DNA of 64,000 nt, taken from positions 2,108,001-2,172,000 of the forward strand of contig NZ_JAUSYD010000001.1 of NCBI RefSeq assembly GCF_030816615.1, written 5' to 3'. A model generated the notes under the pieces. The model was not told where the DNA came from. It did not search any database and saw only the letters and a program-made list of their open reading frames with translations. The position numbers were made by a program, and so were the translations under genes. The stretch's first letter is position 1. Every line of letters begins with the position of its first letter. Shown piece after piece: positions 16,826 through 24,546 of the stretch. Source of the stretch: Streptomyces sp. B1I3. GTDB taxonomy: Bacteria; Actinomycetota; Actinomycetes; Streptomycetales; Streptomycetaceae.

Positions 16826-17599
16826 TCAGCGCACCTCGGTGATCTCGGGGCCGCGCTGGAGCTGGCCCATGCCCCCGGAGAACTTGGAGCCCTCCTGGTC
16901 CTCCTGCTGCACACCCTCCGGCACCATCTGGGCGTCGTCGGGGAGCTTGAGGACGATCGGGTCGCGCGGGGCCATCGGGCCCTCGCCACGGACGACCACG
17001 GTGTCCCGGAAGATGGTCTCCAGCAGACCTGCGGCCTCCGGCTGCACGGCGCCCTGACCGGAGATCACGCCGCGCAGGAACCATCGCGGCCCGTCGACGC
17101 CGATGAAGCGCACGAGCTGCACGCCGTTCGTCCCGTCCGGAAGCTGTACGGGGACCTGGGCACGCAGCTCCCAGCCCAGCGGGCCCTCGACCTCGTCGAT
17201 GATCCCGCCCTGCTGGGTGATGCCCGAGGCGATCTCCTCGCGGACCTCTCCCCAGATGCCTTCCTTCTTGGGCGCCGCGAAGGCCTGCAGCTGCACCGCG
17301 CTGTCGCGCAGCACGACGGTGGCCGCGACGATGGCGTCACCGGCGACCTCCACCCGCAGCTCCATGCCCTCGACGCCGGGCACGAAGATGCCGCCGAGGT
17401 CGACCCGGCCTTCGCCGGGCTGGGACACCTCGGAGACGTCCCACGGCCCGTCCGGCCGGGGGGCCGGCGGGAGGTTGGTGCGGCGTGAGCTGCCCGAGGC
17501 ACCGTCCGCGCCGTTCAGCTCGTCGGCGACCTGCTCGGCCTCGCGCGCCTCGTCCGCCGCGTCCTCGGCGGACCCACTGTTCTTGCGACGTCCGAACAC
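16826..17599 (-). CDS. DUF3710 protein
   Basis: 257 aa from the GTG at 17599 (FGRRKNSG follows), with AAGGA about 8 nt upstream. The first 60 residues are acidic and disordered. The core (about 65-230) has the family pattern VDLGGIFVPGVEGMELRVE, LQAFAAPKKEGIWGEVR and GWELRAQVPVQ, and the segment DGPRWFLRGVISGQGA. Function is unknown; DUF3710 genes are typically next to dut in actinomycetes, as here (1-nt gap). No membrane segment. Confidence 0.88.
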   Translation of the reverse strand: MFGRRKNSGSAEDAADEAREAEQVADELNGADGASGSSRRTNLPPAPRPDGPWDVSEVSQPGEGRVDLGGIFVPGVEGMELRVEVAGDAIVAATVVLRDSAVQLQAFAAPKKEGIWGEVREEIASGITQQGGIIDEVEGPLGWELRAQVPVQLPDGTNGVQLVRFIGVDGPRWFLRGVISGQGAVQPEAAGLLETIFRDTVVVRGEGPMAPRDPIVLKLPDDAQMVPEGVQQEDQEGSKFSGGMGQLQRGPEITEVR

Positions 17600-17600
17600 G

Positions 17601-18131
17601 TCACTGTCCTTCCCGGTCGGATACGACCGAAGCGTAGCTGTTCCCACCCTGGGTGTTACCGCCCCTGACGCCGTCCACGGCGGCATGACCGCCGGTGGAC
17701 CCGAAGCCCCCCTCGGCCCGCGCCGAGCCGGGGAGTTCCGCCACCTCGTGGAAGCGCACCTTCTCGACCTGCTGGACGACCAGTTGGGCAATCCGGTCGA
17801 ACCGCTCGAACCGCACGGTCTCGCGTGGGTCGAGATTGACCACGATTACCTTGATCTCCCCACGGTACCCGGCATCAACCGTCCCCGGGGCATTCACCAG
17901 GGCCACTCCGCAGCGGGCCGCGAGGCCGGAGCGGGGGTGCACGAAGGCCGCGTACCCGTCCGGCAGCGCGATCGACACACCGGTGGGCAGCACCGCGCGT
18001 TCACCCGGGGCGAGCTCGGCGCCCTCGGTGGTGACCAGGTCGGCACCGGCGTCGCCCGGGTGCCCGTAGGCGGGAATCGGCACGTCCGGGTCGATCCGGC
18101 GGATCAGCACGTCGACGGAGTGGCGCGTCAC
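17601..18131 (-). CDS. dut: Deoxyuridine 5'-triphosphate nucleotidohydrolase (dUTPase)
   Basis: 176 aa. The five trimeric dUTPase motifs are present: PGDAGADL, HPRSGLAARCGVALVNAPGTVDAGYRGE (motifs 2-3 with the uracil-binding hairpin), ERFDRIAQLV and the P-loop-like GGFGSTG near residue 140. The last 30 residues (HAAVDGVRGGNT..) extend beyond motif 5. It hydrolyses dUTP to dUMP and pyrophosphate, keeping uracil out of DNA and feeding dTMP synthesis. The GTG start overlaps the upstream thioesterase stop (GTGA). Confidence 0.96.
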   Translation of the reverse strand: MTRHSVDVLIRRIDPDVPIPAYGHPGDAGADLVTTEGAELAPGERAVLPTGVSIALPDGYAAFVHPRSGLAARCGVALVNAPGTVDAGYRGEIKVIVVNLDPRETVRFERFDRIAQLVVQQVEKVRFHEVAELPGSARAEGGFGSTGGHAAVDGVRGGNTQGGNSYASVVSDREGQ

Positions 18132-18712
18132 GGGTTCACCTCGAAGGCGCGGGCTCGCCGGACCTGGTCCGGGTCGGACATGGCCGCCTGGATCTCCTCG
18201 GGCCGGCCGTTGTCGATGAAGTGGTCCACCTTGACCTCGATGAAGAGAGCCTCGGCGCGGACCGCGACAGGCCCCTCGGGGCCTCCGATCCGGCCCGTGG
18301 CACGGCAGTAGATCTTCCGGTTGTGCACGGCGGTCACCTCGGCGTCCAGGAAGAGCACCGTGCCGACCGGCACCGGCAGGACGTAGTCGGTCTCGAGACG
18401 TCCGGTCACCGCGATGAGCCGCAGCAGCCAGCTGAGCGCACCGAGCGTCTCGTCCATCGCCGTCGCCAGGACGCCACCGTGGGCGAGCCCGGGAGCACCC
18501 TGGTGCGCGGGCTTCACGGTGAACTCGGCGGTGACGGTCACTCCCTCGCCGGCCCGGGCCTGGAGGTGCAGTCCGTGCGGCTGCTCACTTCCGCACCCGA
18601 AACACTGTTCGTAGTGCGATCCGAGCAGCTCTCCGGGGGCCGGGGCGTCGGCATGCCGCACCGGCCGCACGGCGCCGGCCGGGGGTGTCAGGCGTGTAGA
18701 TGTTCCACTCAC
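18128..18712 (-). CDS. PaaI-type hotdog thioesterase
   Basis: 194 aa from the GTG at 18712. Residues 60-165 are a hotdog fold with the family signature AHGGVLATAMDETLG (Asp/Glu are the likely catalytic residues), preceded by a Cys-containing segment CFGCGSEQPHGLHL. These enzymes hydrolyse acyl-CoA thioesters; the substrate is not evident. It is the first gene of the thioesterase-dut-DUF3710 operon, with a 4-nt overlap into dut. The Shine-Dalgarno is weak (AAGG). Confidence 0.88.
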   Translation of the reverse strand: MSGTSTRLTPPAGAVRPVRHADAPAPGELLGSHYEQCFGCGSEQPHGLHLQARAGEGVTVTAEFTVKPAHQGAPGLAHGGVLATAMDETLGALSWLLRLIAVTGRLETDYVLPVPVGTVLFLDAEVTAVHNRKIYCRATGRIGGPEGPVAVRAEALFIEVKVDHFIDNGRPEEIQAAMSDPDQVRRARAFEVNP

Positions 18713-18770
18713 AGGCGCAGACCTTACCCGCGCGGCCGACCGACGGTCTCGCCGTGCCAAGCTTGGCTTC

Positions 18771-19226
18771 ATGCAGCCTTCCGCACCGCCCTTCGACGAA
18801 CGTCTCACCGCGCCCCGGTCGTGGTGGCTCATCGCCTTCGGGATCGGCATCGCCTGTGCCCTGATGTTCCTCCCGCTCGGCACCCTGCCCATGCTCGGCG
18901 GCCTGGTGGCCGGGACGGCCGTGGCGGCCGCGGTCGTGAGCTCGTACGGCTCCGCCCGGATCCGGGTCGTCTCGGGCGCCCTCGTCGCCGGGGACGCGCG
19001 GATCCCGCTGGAGGCACTCGGTGACGCCGAGGTACTCGACCGGGACGAGGCGCGTGCCTGGCGCTCGTACAAGGCGGATCCCCGGGCGTTCATGGTGCTG
19101 CGCAGCTACGTGCCCACAGCGGTGCGGGTGCGGATCACGGACCCGGCCGACCCGACGCCGTACGTCTACCTGTCGACGAGGGAGCCGCAGGCCCTCGTCG
19201 CGGCCCTGGCCGGCGTGCCCGCCTGA
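18771..19226 (+). CDS. DUF3093 membrane protein
   Basis: 151 aa. Two membrane segments (SWWLIAFGIGIACALMF at about 17-33 and MLGGLVAGTAVAAAVV at about 41-56) form a hairpin, followed by a soluble C-terminal domain (IRVVSGALVAGDARIPLEALG, then KADPRAFMVLRSYVPTAV). Small actinobacterial membrane proteins of this type have unknown function. It is divergent from the thioesterase operon by 58 bp and converges on the next gene with only 6 bp between stops and no terminator. Confidence 0.85.
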   Translation: MQPSAPPFDERLTAPRSWWLIAFGIGIACALMFLPLGTLPMLGGLVAGTAVAAAVVSSYGSARIRVVSGALVAGDARIPLEALGDAEVLDRDEARAWRSYKADPRAFMVLRSYVPTAVRVRITDPADPTPYVYLSTREPQALVAALAGVPA

Positions 19227-19232
19227 GAGCGG

Positions 19233-20186
19233 TCAGGCGCCGGGGCCGTCGAGGCCCTCGGGCAGTTCCTCCACGGGCTCCTCGGGCTGTTCCAGCGGCG
19301 GGAGGCCGGGCAGCCGGTCCCAGGGGACCTGCTGGCGCCGCAGGTCGTTCCTGACGCGCTCGGCAAGCCTTCTGGTGTCCCGGCGGTTCATCACCGCGCC
19401 GACGGCGGCGCCGACCATGAACGGGATGAGATTGGGCAGGTCGCGCACCATGCGCTTCATGATCTGCTGGCGCAGTTCGCGCTTCATCTGACCGCCCAGC
19501 GCCGCGTTCAGCGTGGTGGGGCGTGACACGTCGATTCCGCGCTCCTCCGTCCAAGACGTGAGGTAGGCGGTGCTGCGCTGTCCGAGGTTGCCCGGCGGGC
19601 GCAGGCCGTAGACCTCGTGGAGCTCGGCGACGAGCTTCATCTCGATGGCGGCCACGCCGGTGATCTCCGCCGCCAGCTCGGCCATCATGGCGGGCGGCAC
19701 GGGCATCATGGCCGCCGCCCCGATGCCGGCTCCGACGGTCGCCGTGGCGTTGCAGGCGCCGGCGACGAGCTTGTCGGCGAGCTCTTCGGGGCCGAGCCCC
19801 GGGAAGTGCCTGCGCAGGGTGTGGAGGTCGCGCACGGGGACGCGCGGAGCCGTGTCGATGATCCGGTCGGCCAGCTGGGCGACCGCGGCTCTGGCGCTCT
19901 CCCCGCCCTTGCGTACGCCTCGTTTCAGGGTGTTCAGACGGCCGGACCCCGTGGGCTCCTCGCGGCCGTCCTGTCCGGATCGCCGCGGTGAGCCCGCCGC
20001 CCGGACTGCTTCGAGCGAGGCCGGCCGGCCCCGCTCGTCGTCAGATGTGCCGGGAGAGGCCTGCAGGGCGGCCTGCTGCTCGGCAGTGGGGCTTGCGCCC
20101 TCTGCCGGGCCGGTGCCGCCCTGATCCGCCTCCGACGACTTCGTGCGCCGCAAGCGCCGCTTCCGGAACGGTGTGTCGCCTGCCAC
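19233..20186 (-). CDS. EcsC-like hypothetical protein
   Basis: 317 aa, GTG start. The first 85 residues are low-complexity and polar. The core (about 90-280) has a Gly/Ala-rich amphipathic region (CNATATVGAGIGAAAMMPVPPAMMAE), LTSWTEERGIDV and NLIPFMVGAAVGAVMNRR, which resembles EcsC-family proteins. The two hydrophobic patches could associate with membrane. The C-terminus is acidic and Pro-rich. Function is not known. It lies 11 bp downstream of the DUF4193 gene and is probably cotranscribed. Confidence 0.75.
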   Translation of the reverse strand: MAGDTPFRKRRLRRTKSSEADQGGTGPAEGASPTAEQQAALQASPGTSDDERGRPASLEAVRAAGSPRRSGQDGREEPTGSGRLNTLKRGVRKGGESARAAVAQLADRIIDTAPRVPVRDLHTLRRHFPGLGPEELADKLVAGACNATATVGAGIGAAAMMPVPPAMMAELAAEITGVAAIEMKLVAELHEVYGLRPPGNLGQRSTAYLTSWTEERGIDVSRPTTLNAALGGQMKRELRQQIMKRMVRDLPNLIPFMVGAAVGAVMNRRDTRRLAERVRNDLRRQQVPWDRLPGLPPLEQPEEPVEELPEGLDGPGA

Positions 20187-20197
20187 GGCCGACGGCC

Positions 20198-20494
20198 TCA
20201 GTCGCAGTCGCGGCAGATCGGCTGGCCGTTCTTCTCCCGTGCCAGCTGGCTGCGGTGGTGCACGAGGAAGCAGCTCATGCAGGTGAACTCATCGGCCTGC
20301 TTGGGCAGAACCCGCACTGCGAGCTCTTCGTTGGACAGGTCTGCTCCGGGCAGCTCCAGTCCTTCTGCCGCGTCGAACTCGTCCACGTCGACGGCCGATG
20401 CCGTCTTGTCGCTCCGACGAGCCTTGAGCTCCTCGAGGCTGTCCTGATCGACGTCGTCGTCGGTCTTCCGTGGGGTGTCGTAATCCGTTGCCAT
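20198..20494 (-). CDS. DUF4193 zinc-ribbon protein
   Basis: 98 aa, ATG with a GAGGGGGAGAG Shine-Dalgarno. The N-terminal half is acidic (TDDDVDQDSLEELKARR). The C-terminal half is a single zinc-binding knuckle: CMSCFLVHHRSQLA ... CRDCD, i.e. C-x2-C and C-x2-C. The family is confined to actinobacteria and uncharacterised; it may bind RNA polymerase or ribosome partners, but nothing here proves that. It has an unusually long, hairpin-rich upstream region (20495-20898). Confidence 0.9.
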   Translation of the reverse strand: MATDYDTPRKTDDDVDQDSLEELKARRSDKTASAVDVDEFDAAEGLELPGADLSNEELAVRVLPKQADEFTCMSCFLVHHRSQLAREKNGQPICRDCD

Positions 20495-20660
20495 GTCGCT
20501 CTCCCCCTCATGGGTGTCTGCGGTGTCTCAGCGCACGTAACGCGTGAGAGGCCGGACTTGTGCCCGACCTGAGGCGGAGATTTTGCCTCACATCAAGGTC
20601 TGTTACTCAATCGACACCCAACCCGACCTCTCGGGAGCGATCAGCTTGGGTGGCGAAGGG

Positions 20661-20815
20661 GACCGTACACGGTCCGATTGCTGCACTACACGGGCGCCAC
20701 CCCGTGTACTTCCCGTGATATCGCCCCCTGGAAACCCGGACGTTTCCAGGCTTTCAGGGAGAGATGTGATCACGGAGAGTGGAGGGACCGAAAATCGCTC
20801 CTGTGATCGATCACA
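20661..20815 (-). promoter_or_regulatory. Cluster of four inverted repeats upstream of DUF4193
   Basis: This 404-bp gene-free stretch contains GACCGT-AC-ACGGTC (20661-20674), ACACGGG-N6-CCCGTGT (20688-20707), CTGGAAAC-N6-GTTTCCAG (20728-20749) and a perfect palindrome TGTGATCGATCACA (20802-20815). The last resembles a CRP-like half-site pair, GTG-N6-CAC. They could be operators or leader hairpins of the DUF4193 transcript, or terminators of cutRS. No ORF in the stretch looks coding. Confidence 0.4.
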
Positions 20816-20898
20816 CAGGGGCGGGGTGGAGATGAGCCTCTAAAATTCCGCCCAAAGCGAACAGAGCGATCCATTGCGGCTTCACACCGCGAAGCCTC

Positions 20899-22134
20899 TC
20901 AGACCGGAAGGGTGACGCGCATCACGAGACCACCGCCCTCACGAGGCTCCGCGATGATACGGCCACCATGGGCCCGCGCGACGGATCGCGCGATCGACAG
21001 GCCGAGCCCCACACCCTTGTCGCTGCCTGTACGTTCCGTACGCAGCCGCCTGAAGGGCTCGAAGAGGTTGTCGATCTCGTACGCCGGCACCACAGGACCT
21101 GTGTTCGAGACCATGAGGAGCGCCTGTCCGTGCTGGAGCTCGGTGGTGACCTCGACCCAGCCTCCCTCCGCCACGTTGTAGCGGACCGCGTTCTGGACGA
21201 GGTTGAGCGCGATGCGCTCCAGGAGGACGCCGTTGCCCTGGACGACGGCCGGAGCCCGCTCACCGCGGATCTCCACGTCCTTCGCGGCAGCCTCCGCCCG
21301 CGCCTGGTCGATGGCCTGGTCGGCGACCTCGGCCAGGTCGACCGGTTTGCGTTCGACGATCTGGTTGTCGCTCCGGGCGAGCAGGAGCAGGCCCTCGACG
21401 AGCTGCTCGCTGCGCTCGTTGGTGGCCAGGAGCGTCTTGCCGAGCTGCTGCAGCTCCGTGGGAGCCTCCGGGTCGGAGAGATGCACCTCGAGCAGCGTGC
21501 GGTTGATGGCGAGCGGTGTGCGCAGTTCGTGCGAGGCGTTCCCCACGAACCGCTGCTGCGCCGTGAAAGCGCGCTCCAGACGGTCGAGCATCTCGTCGAA
21601 CGTGTCGGCGAGCTCCTTCAGCTCGTCGTCCGGGCCGTCCAGCTCGATCCGGCGCGAGAGGTCCGTACCGGCCACGCGGCGGGCGGTGCGGGTGATCCGG
21701 CCGAGCGGGGACAGGACACGGCCCGCCATGGCGTAGCCGAAGGCGAACGCGATGATGCTGAGGCCCACGAGGGCGAGCAGCGAGCGGTTCAGCAAGGAGT
21801 CCAGCGCCTGCTGACGCTGATGGTTGACGCACCGGTTCATCGCCGCGTTGAACGCCTCGGGGGTCGCGTTCTTCGGCAGGTCGCACACCTCGCTGGTGAC
21901 CTGGCCGTTCACGATCTGGAACGGCAGGTCGCTCCCCACGTTCAGGGCCTGCGCGGCCAGCATGTAGATGATCGAGAGCAACAGGATGCCGGCGATCAGG
22001 AACATGCCGCCGTACAGCAGCGTCAGCCGTATCCGGATCGTCGGACGCAGCCAGGGGTAGGGGGCCTCCTGCTGTTTGGGCTCCCACGTCGGTTTGGGAG
22101 GCGCTGCGACCGGCCGGGGAGAAGCTGCCATCAC
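20899..22134 (-). CDS. cutS: CutS sensor histidine kinase
   Basis: 411 aa. Two membrane segments (about 35-62 and 118-135) flank an extracytoplasmic domain of about 55 residues that holds two cysteines, C84 and C102. A HAMP domain follows (about 136-190), then H-box NASHELRTPLAINR, N box NLVQNAVRY and G boxes (DKGVGLGLSIA). CutS of other Streptomyces is, as I recall, proposed to sense extracellular redox state through two such cysteines and to affect secretion stress and antibiotic production. It lies 4 bp downstream of cutR. Confidence 0.9.
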   Translation of the reverse strand: MMAASPRPVAAPPKPTWEPKQQEAPYPWLRPTIRIRLTLLYGGMFLIAGILLLSIIYMLAAQALNVGSDLPFQIVNGQVTSEVCDLPKNATPEAFNAAMNRCVNHQRQQALDSLLNRSLLALVGLSIIAFAFGYAMAGRVLSPLGRITRTARRVAGTDLSRRIELDGPDDELKELADTFDEMLDRLERAFTAQQRFVGNASHELRTPLAINRTLLEVHLSDPEAPTELQQLGKTLLATNERSEQLVEGLLLLARSDNQIVERKPVDLAEVADQAIDQARAEAAAKDVEIRGERAPAVVQGNGVLLERIALNLVQNAVRYNVAEGGWVEVTTELQHGQALLMVSNTGPVVPAYEIDNLFEPFRRLRTERTGSDKGVGLGLSIARSVARAHGGRIIAEPREGGGLVMRVTLPV

Positions 22135-22138
22135 GCCC

Positions 22139-22792
22139 TCAGATCCGGTATCCGGAACCGGGGACGGTGACGATGACGGGCGGCTCCCCGAGCTTGCGGC
22201 GCAGGGTCATGACCGTGACCCGCACCACGTTGGTGAAGGGGTCGGTGTTCTCGTCCCAGGCCTTCTCCAGCAGCTGCTCGGCGGAGACGACCGCGCCCTC
22301 GCTGCGCATCAGGACCTCGAGGACCGCGAACTCCTTGGGGGCGAGCTGGATCTCCTGCTCGTCCCGGAAGACCTCGCGGCGGTTGGGGTCCAGCTTGATG
22401 CCGGCGCGCTCCAGCACGGGCGGCAGCGCGACCGTCGTACGCCGGCCCAGGGCCCGCACCCGCGCGGTCAGCTCACTGAAGGCGAAGGGCTTGGGCAGGT
22501 AGTCGTCCGCGCCGAGTTCCAGGCCCTCCACCCGGTCGCTGACGTCACCGGAGGCCGTGAGCATGAGCACCCGGGTGGGCATGCCGAGCTCGACGATCCT
22601 GCGGCAGACGTCGTCGCCGTGCACCAGTGGAAGGTCCCGGTCCAGCACGACGACGTCGTAGTCGTTGACCCCGACGCGCTCCAGAGCCGCGGCTCCGTCG
22701 TAGACGACGTCGACGGCCATGGCCTCCCGGCGCAGTCCGGTGGCCACCGCATCGGCGAGCAGCTGCTCGTCCTCGACGACGAGTACGCGCAC
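22139..22792 (-). CDS. cutR: CutR response regulator (OmpR family)
   Basis: 217 aa, GTG start with GGAAGG upstream. The receiver domain has EDE at 7-9, phospho-acceptor Asp in VVVLDRDLPLVHG and Lys in YLPKPFAFSEL. The winged-helix domain (about 125-217) ends VTVPGSGYRI. It forms an operon with cutS. About 100 nt upstream there are three TAA-containing 5-mers at exact 10-bp spacing, the arrangement used by OmpR-family regulators, suggesting autoregulation. Confidence 0.92.
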   Translation of the reverse strand: MRVLVVEDEQLLADAVATGLRREAMAVDVVYDGAAALERVGVNDYDVVVLDRDLPLVHGDDVCRRIVELGMPTRVLMLTASGDVSDRVEGLELGADDYLPKPFAFSELTARVRALGRRTTVALPPVLERAGIKLDPNRREVFRDEQEIQLAPKEFAVLEVLMRSEGAVVSAEQLLEKAWDENTDPFTNVVRVTVMTLRRKLGEPPVIVTVPGSGYRI

Positions 22793-22828
22793 GGCGCAGT
22801 CCTTCCCTAGTTCTCCGGAAAATACGGG

Positions 22829-22853
22829 GAGCGGCCATCTTTCCCGGCCGCTC
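22829..22853 (-). promoter_or_regulatory. Hairpin in cutR leader
   Basis: GAGCGGCC (22829-22836) pairs perfectly with GGCCGCTC (22846-22853) over a 9-nt loop, 36 nt before the cutR GTG. It would form in the cutRS leader RNA and could affect translation. Confidence 0.35.
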
Positions 22854-22895
22854 GCTGCACGTCAGCGGCACCGACTGTGCGCGTCCATCCTGCCT

Positions 22896-22920
22896 GTAAC
22901 GCGCATAAACCGGCGGTAAG
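22896..22920. promoter_or_regulatory. 10-bp-spaced direct repeats, candidate CutR site
   Basis: GTAAC (22896-22900), TAAAC (22906-22910) and GTAAG (22916-22920) recur with exact 10-bp periodicity in the region between cutR and the divergent small gene. This places all three on one DNA face, as OmpR-family dimers bind. The rest of 22793-23153 holds no coding sequence I can support. Confidence 0.45.
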
Positions 22921-23153
22921 ACGACGCGGGCAGGCCCGCGGCCGCGGGGAATCCATCGGAATAGCGGGCCAGTTGAGGTTTCTCCGGGAGCCGGCCCGGG
23001 GAGTACGCATTCACACCCCGCGATCACGCCATGCATGTGGCGTACCACAGCCCGCTCTGTTTCCAGAGGGACTGCGTGATCACCCGCCTCCGGCCCCGGC
23101 CGGGGAATCCGGGCACACCCCCGTGCCACCGACCCACGATGAGGGGGCGCTTC

Positions 23154-23327
23154 ATGGACGCTTTCACCGCAGGTCTGCTGCAACGAATCAAGACCACCGA
23201 GTCCGACCTCACGAGGGCTCGCGAGACGGGCGACGACTTCCTCGCGGACGTCGAGCAGGGAGAGCTGGACGACCTGCACCGCCTCGCCGCCGAGCACGGC
23301 GTCGAAATCGGCGCCTCAAGCGTCTGA
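23154..23327 (+). CDS. 57-aa conserved-looking small protein
   Basis: ATG at 23154 with a GAGGGGG Shine-Dalgarno 6 nt upstream. The sequence is amphipathic and almost wholly helical (TAGLLQRIKTTESDLTRARE, then DFLADVEQGELDDLHRLAAEHGVEI), acidic, with no Cys or membrane segment. It is followed at once by a strong terminator, which marks it as a real monocistronic gene. Function is unknown. It shares its promoter region with cutRS, so control by CutR is possible. Confidence 0.75.
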   Translation: MDAFTAGLLQRIKTTESDLTRARETGDDFLADVEQGELDDLHRLAAEHGVEIGASSV

Positions 23328-23336
23328 GCCGCCATG

Positions 23337-23378
23337 AGAGGGCCCCGGGAGCCGAAGCAGGCTCCCGGGGCCCTCTCT
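23337..23378. terminator. Terminator between small gene and IMPase-family gene
   Basis: An 18-bp perfect stem (23337-23354 with 23361-23378, GAGAGGGCCCCGGGAGCC) with loop GAAGCA, 10 nt after the small gene's stop, followed by TGTG. It sits between convergent genes. Confidence 0.85.
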
Positions 23379-23421
23379 GTGCCCGGCCGGCGCAGGTGCC
23401 CCCTCCAGGGGCCGGGCCGGG

Positions 23422-24222
23422 TCAGTCGTGCCAGGCGCCCAGGTCGTCCAGGATCGCCTGGAGGGGCTCGAAGACGCCCGGGGTCGCTGCGACCGTGAGG
23501 TCCCCGTCCGCGGGCAGCCCGGGGCGTCCGCCGGTGAGGGCCCCCGCCTCCCGGGCGATGAGGTCACCGGCGGCCAGGTCCCACGGGTGGAGCCCTCGCT
23601 CGTAGTAGCCGTCGAGCCGGCCCGCCGCGACGTCGCAGAGGTCGATGGCGGCGGACCCGCCGCGCCGGATGTCGCGCAGTTGCGGGATCAGCCGCTGGGC
23701 GACGGCCGCCTGGTGGGTACGCACGTCGGTGACGTAGTTGAAGCCGGTCGACACGAGGGCCTGGTCGAGCGGAGGCGCGGGACGGCAGCGCAGCGTCTCG
23801 CCGTTCCCGTACGCGCCGCCGCCGAGCACCGCGTGGAACGTCTCGCGGCGCATCGGGGCCTCGACCACGCCCACCACCCGCTCGCCGTCGCGCTCGGCGG
23901 CGATGGAGACGGCCCAGGTGGGGAGCCCGTAGAGGTAGTTCACCGTGCCGTCGAGCGGATCGATGACCCATCGGATTCCGCTGCTGCCCTCCGCACCCGC
24001 CCCCTCCTCCCCGAGGAAGCCGTCGGTGGGACGGCTCTCGGCGAGGAAGCCGGTGATCAGCTTCTCCGCCCGGATGTCCATCTCGGTGACGACGTCGATG
24101 GGGCTGGACTTCGTCGCCGCCACCTGCAGATCGGCGGGCCGGCCGTCGCGCAGCAGGGCGCCGGCGCGGCGGGCCGCTTCCAGGGCGAGTTCGAGCAGTT
24201 CGGGCAGGAGGGGGTCGGTCAC
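23422..24222 (-). CDS. Inositol-monophosphatase-family phosphatase
   Basis: 266 aa, GTG start. Metal-binding motifs of the family are present: GEEGAG near residue 72 (Glu), WVIDPLDGTVNY near 85-96 (DPxDGT) and HPWDLAAGDLIAREAGA near 212 (WDxAAG). These enzymes hydrolyse myo-inositol phosphate, but relatives act on PAP, fructose bisphosphate or histidinol phosphate; the exact substrate is not clear. The 324 bp between this gene and ferrochelatase hold no ORF, hairpin or promoter I can support. Confidence 0.9.
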   Translation of the reverse strand: MTDPLLPELLELALEAARRAGALLRDGRPADLQVAATKSSPIDVVTEMDIRAEKLITGFLAESRPTDGFLGEEGAGAEGSSGIRWVIDPLDGTVNYLYGLPTWAVSIAAERDGERVVGVVEAPMRRETFHAVLGGGAYGNGETLRCRPAPPLDQALVSTGFNYVTDVRTHQAAVAQRLIPQLRDIRRGGSAAIDLCDVAAGRLDGYYERGLHPWDLAAGDLIAREAGALTGGRPGLPADGDLTVAATPGVFEPLQAILDDLGAWHD

Positions 24223-24546
24223 GGCGCTCCAAGGTGGGTGACGGGGCAGCTACGGGCGGTGGGTGCCCGCGCGGCGAGGAAAGGGGCCTGCGTACGGATC
24301 GGACGGACGACGCGCCGGGCACGCGGGCCCGGCGTGATCCTCACGAGGGGTCTCAGGTCGTCCCAGGTCGTGTCCGCGCAGGCCCGGCACACGCCCGGAG
24401 GGCGTGGCCTGCGGCGTCCGTCGCCTGCGGCGAGCGCAGGGCGGAGGACCGTTCTCGTCCGGGGCGTACCCGGACGCCTCCGGCGACGCGGCGCGTGCGC
24501 GTGCCGGGCGTCGTGGGCCGGGCGGGATCCTGCGGACACGGCCGGC

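Noticed and set aside
20802..20815. Classical CRP site TGTGA-N6-TCACA
   Set aside because: The spacer is 4 rather than 6 nt, so it is kept only as a generic palindrome.
20544..20843. 99-aa + ORF in the DUF4193 upstream gap
   Set aside because: No Shine-Dalgarno, atypical codon use, and the region is better explained by inverted repeats.
24223..24546. Regulatory RNA between the IMPase-family gene and hemH
   Set aside because: Only imperfect GC-rich pairings were seen, none better than expected for this composition.
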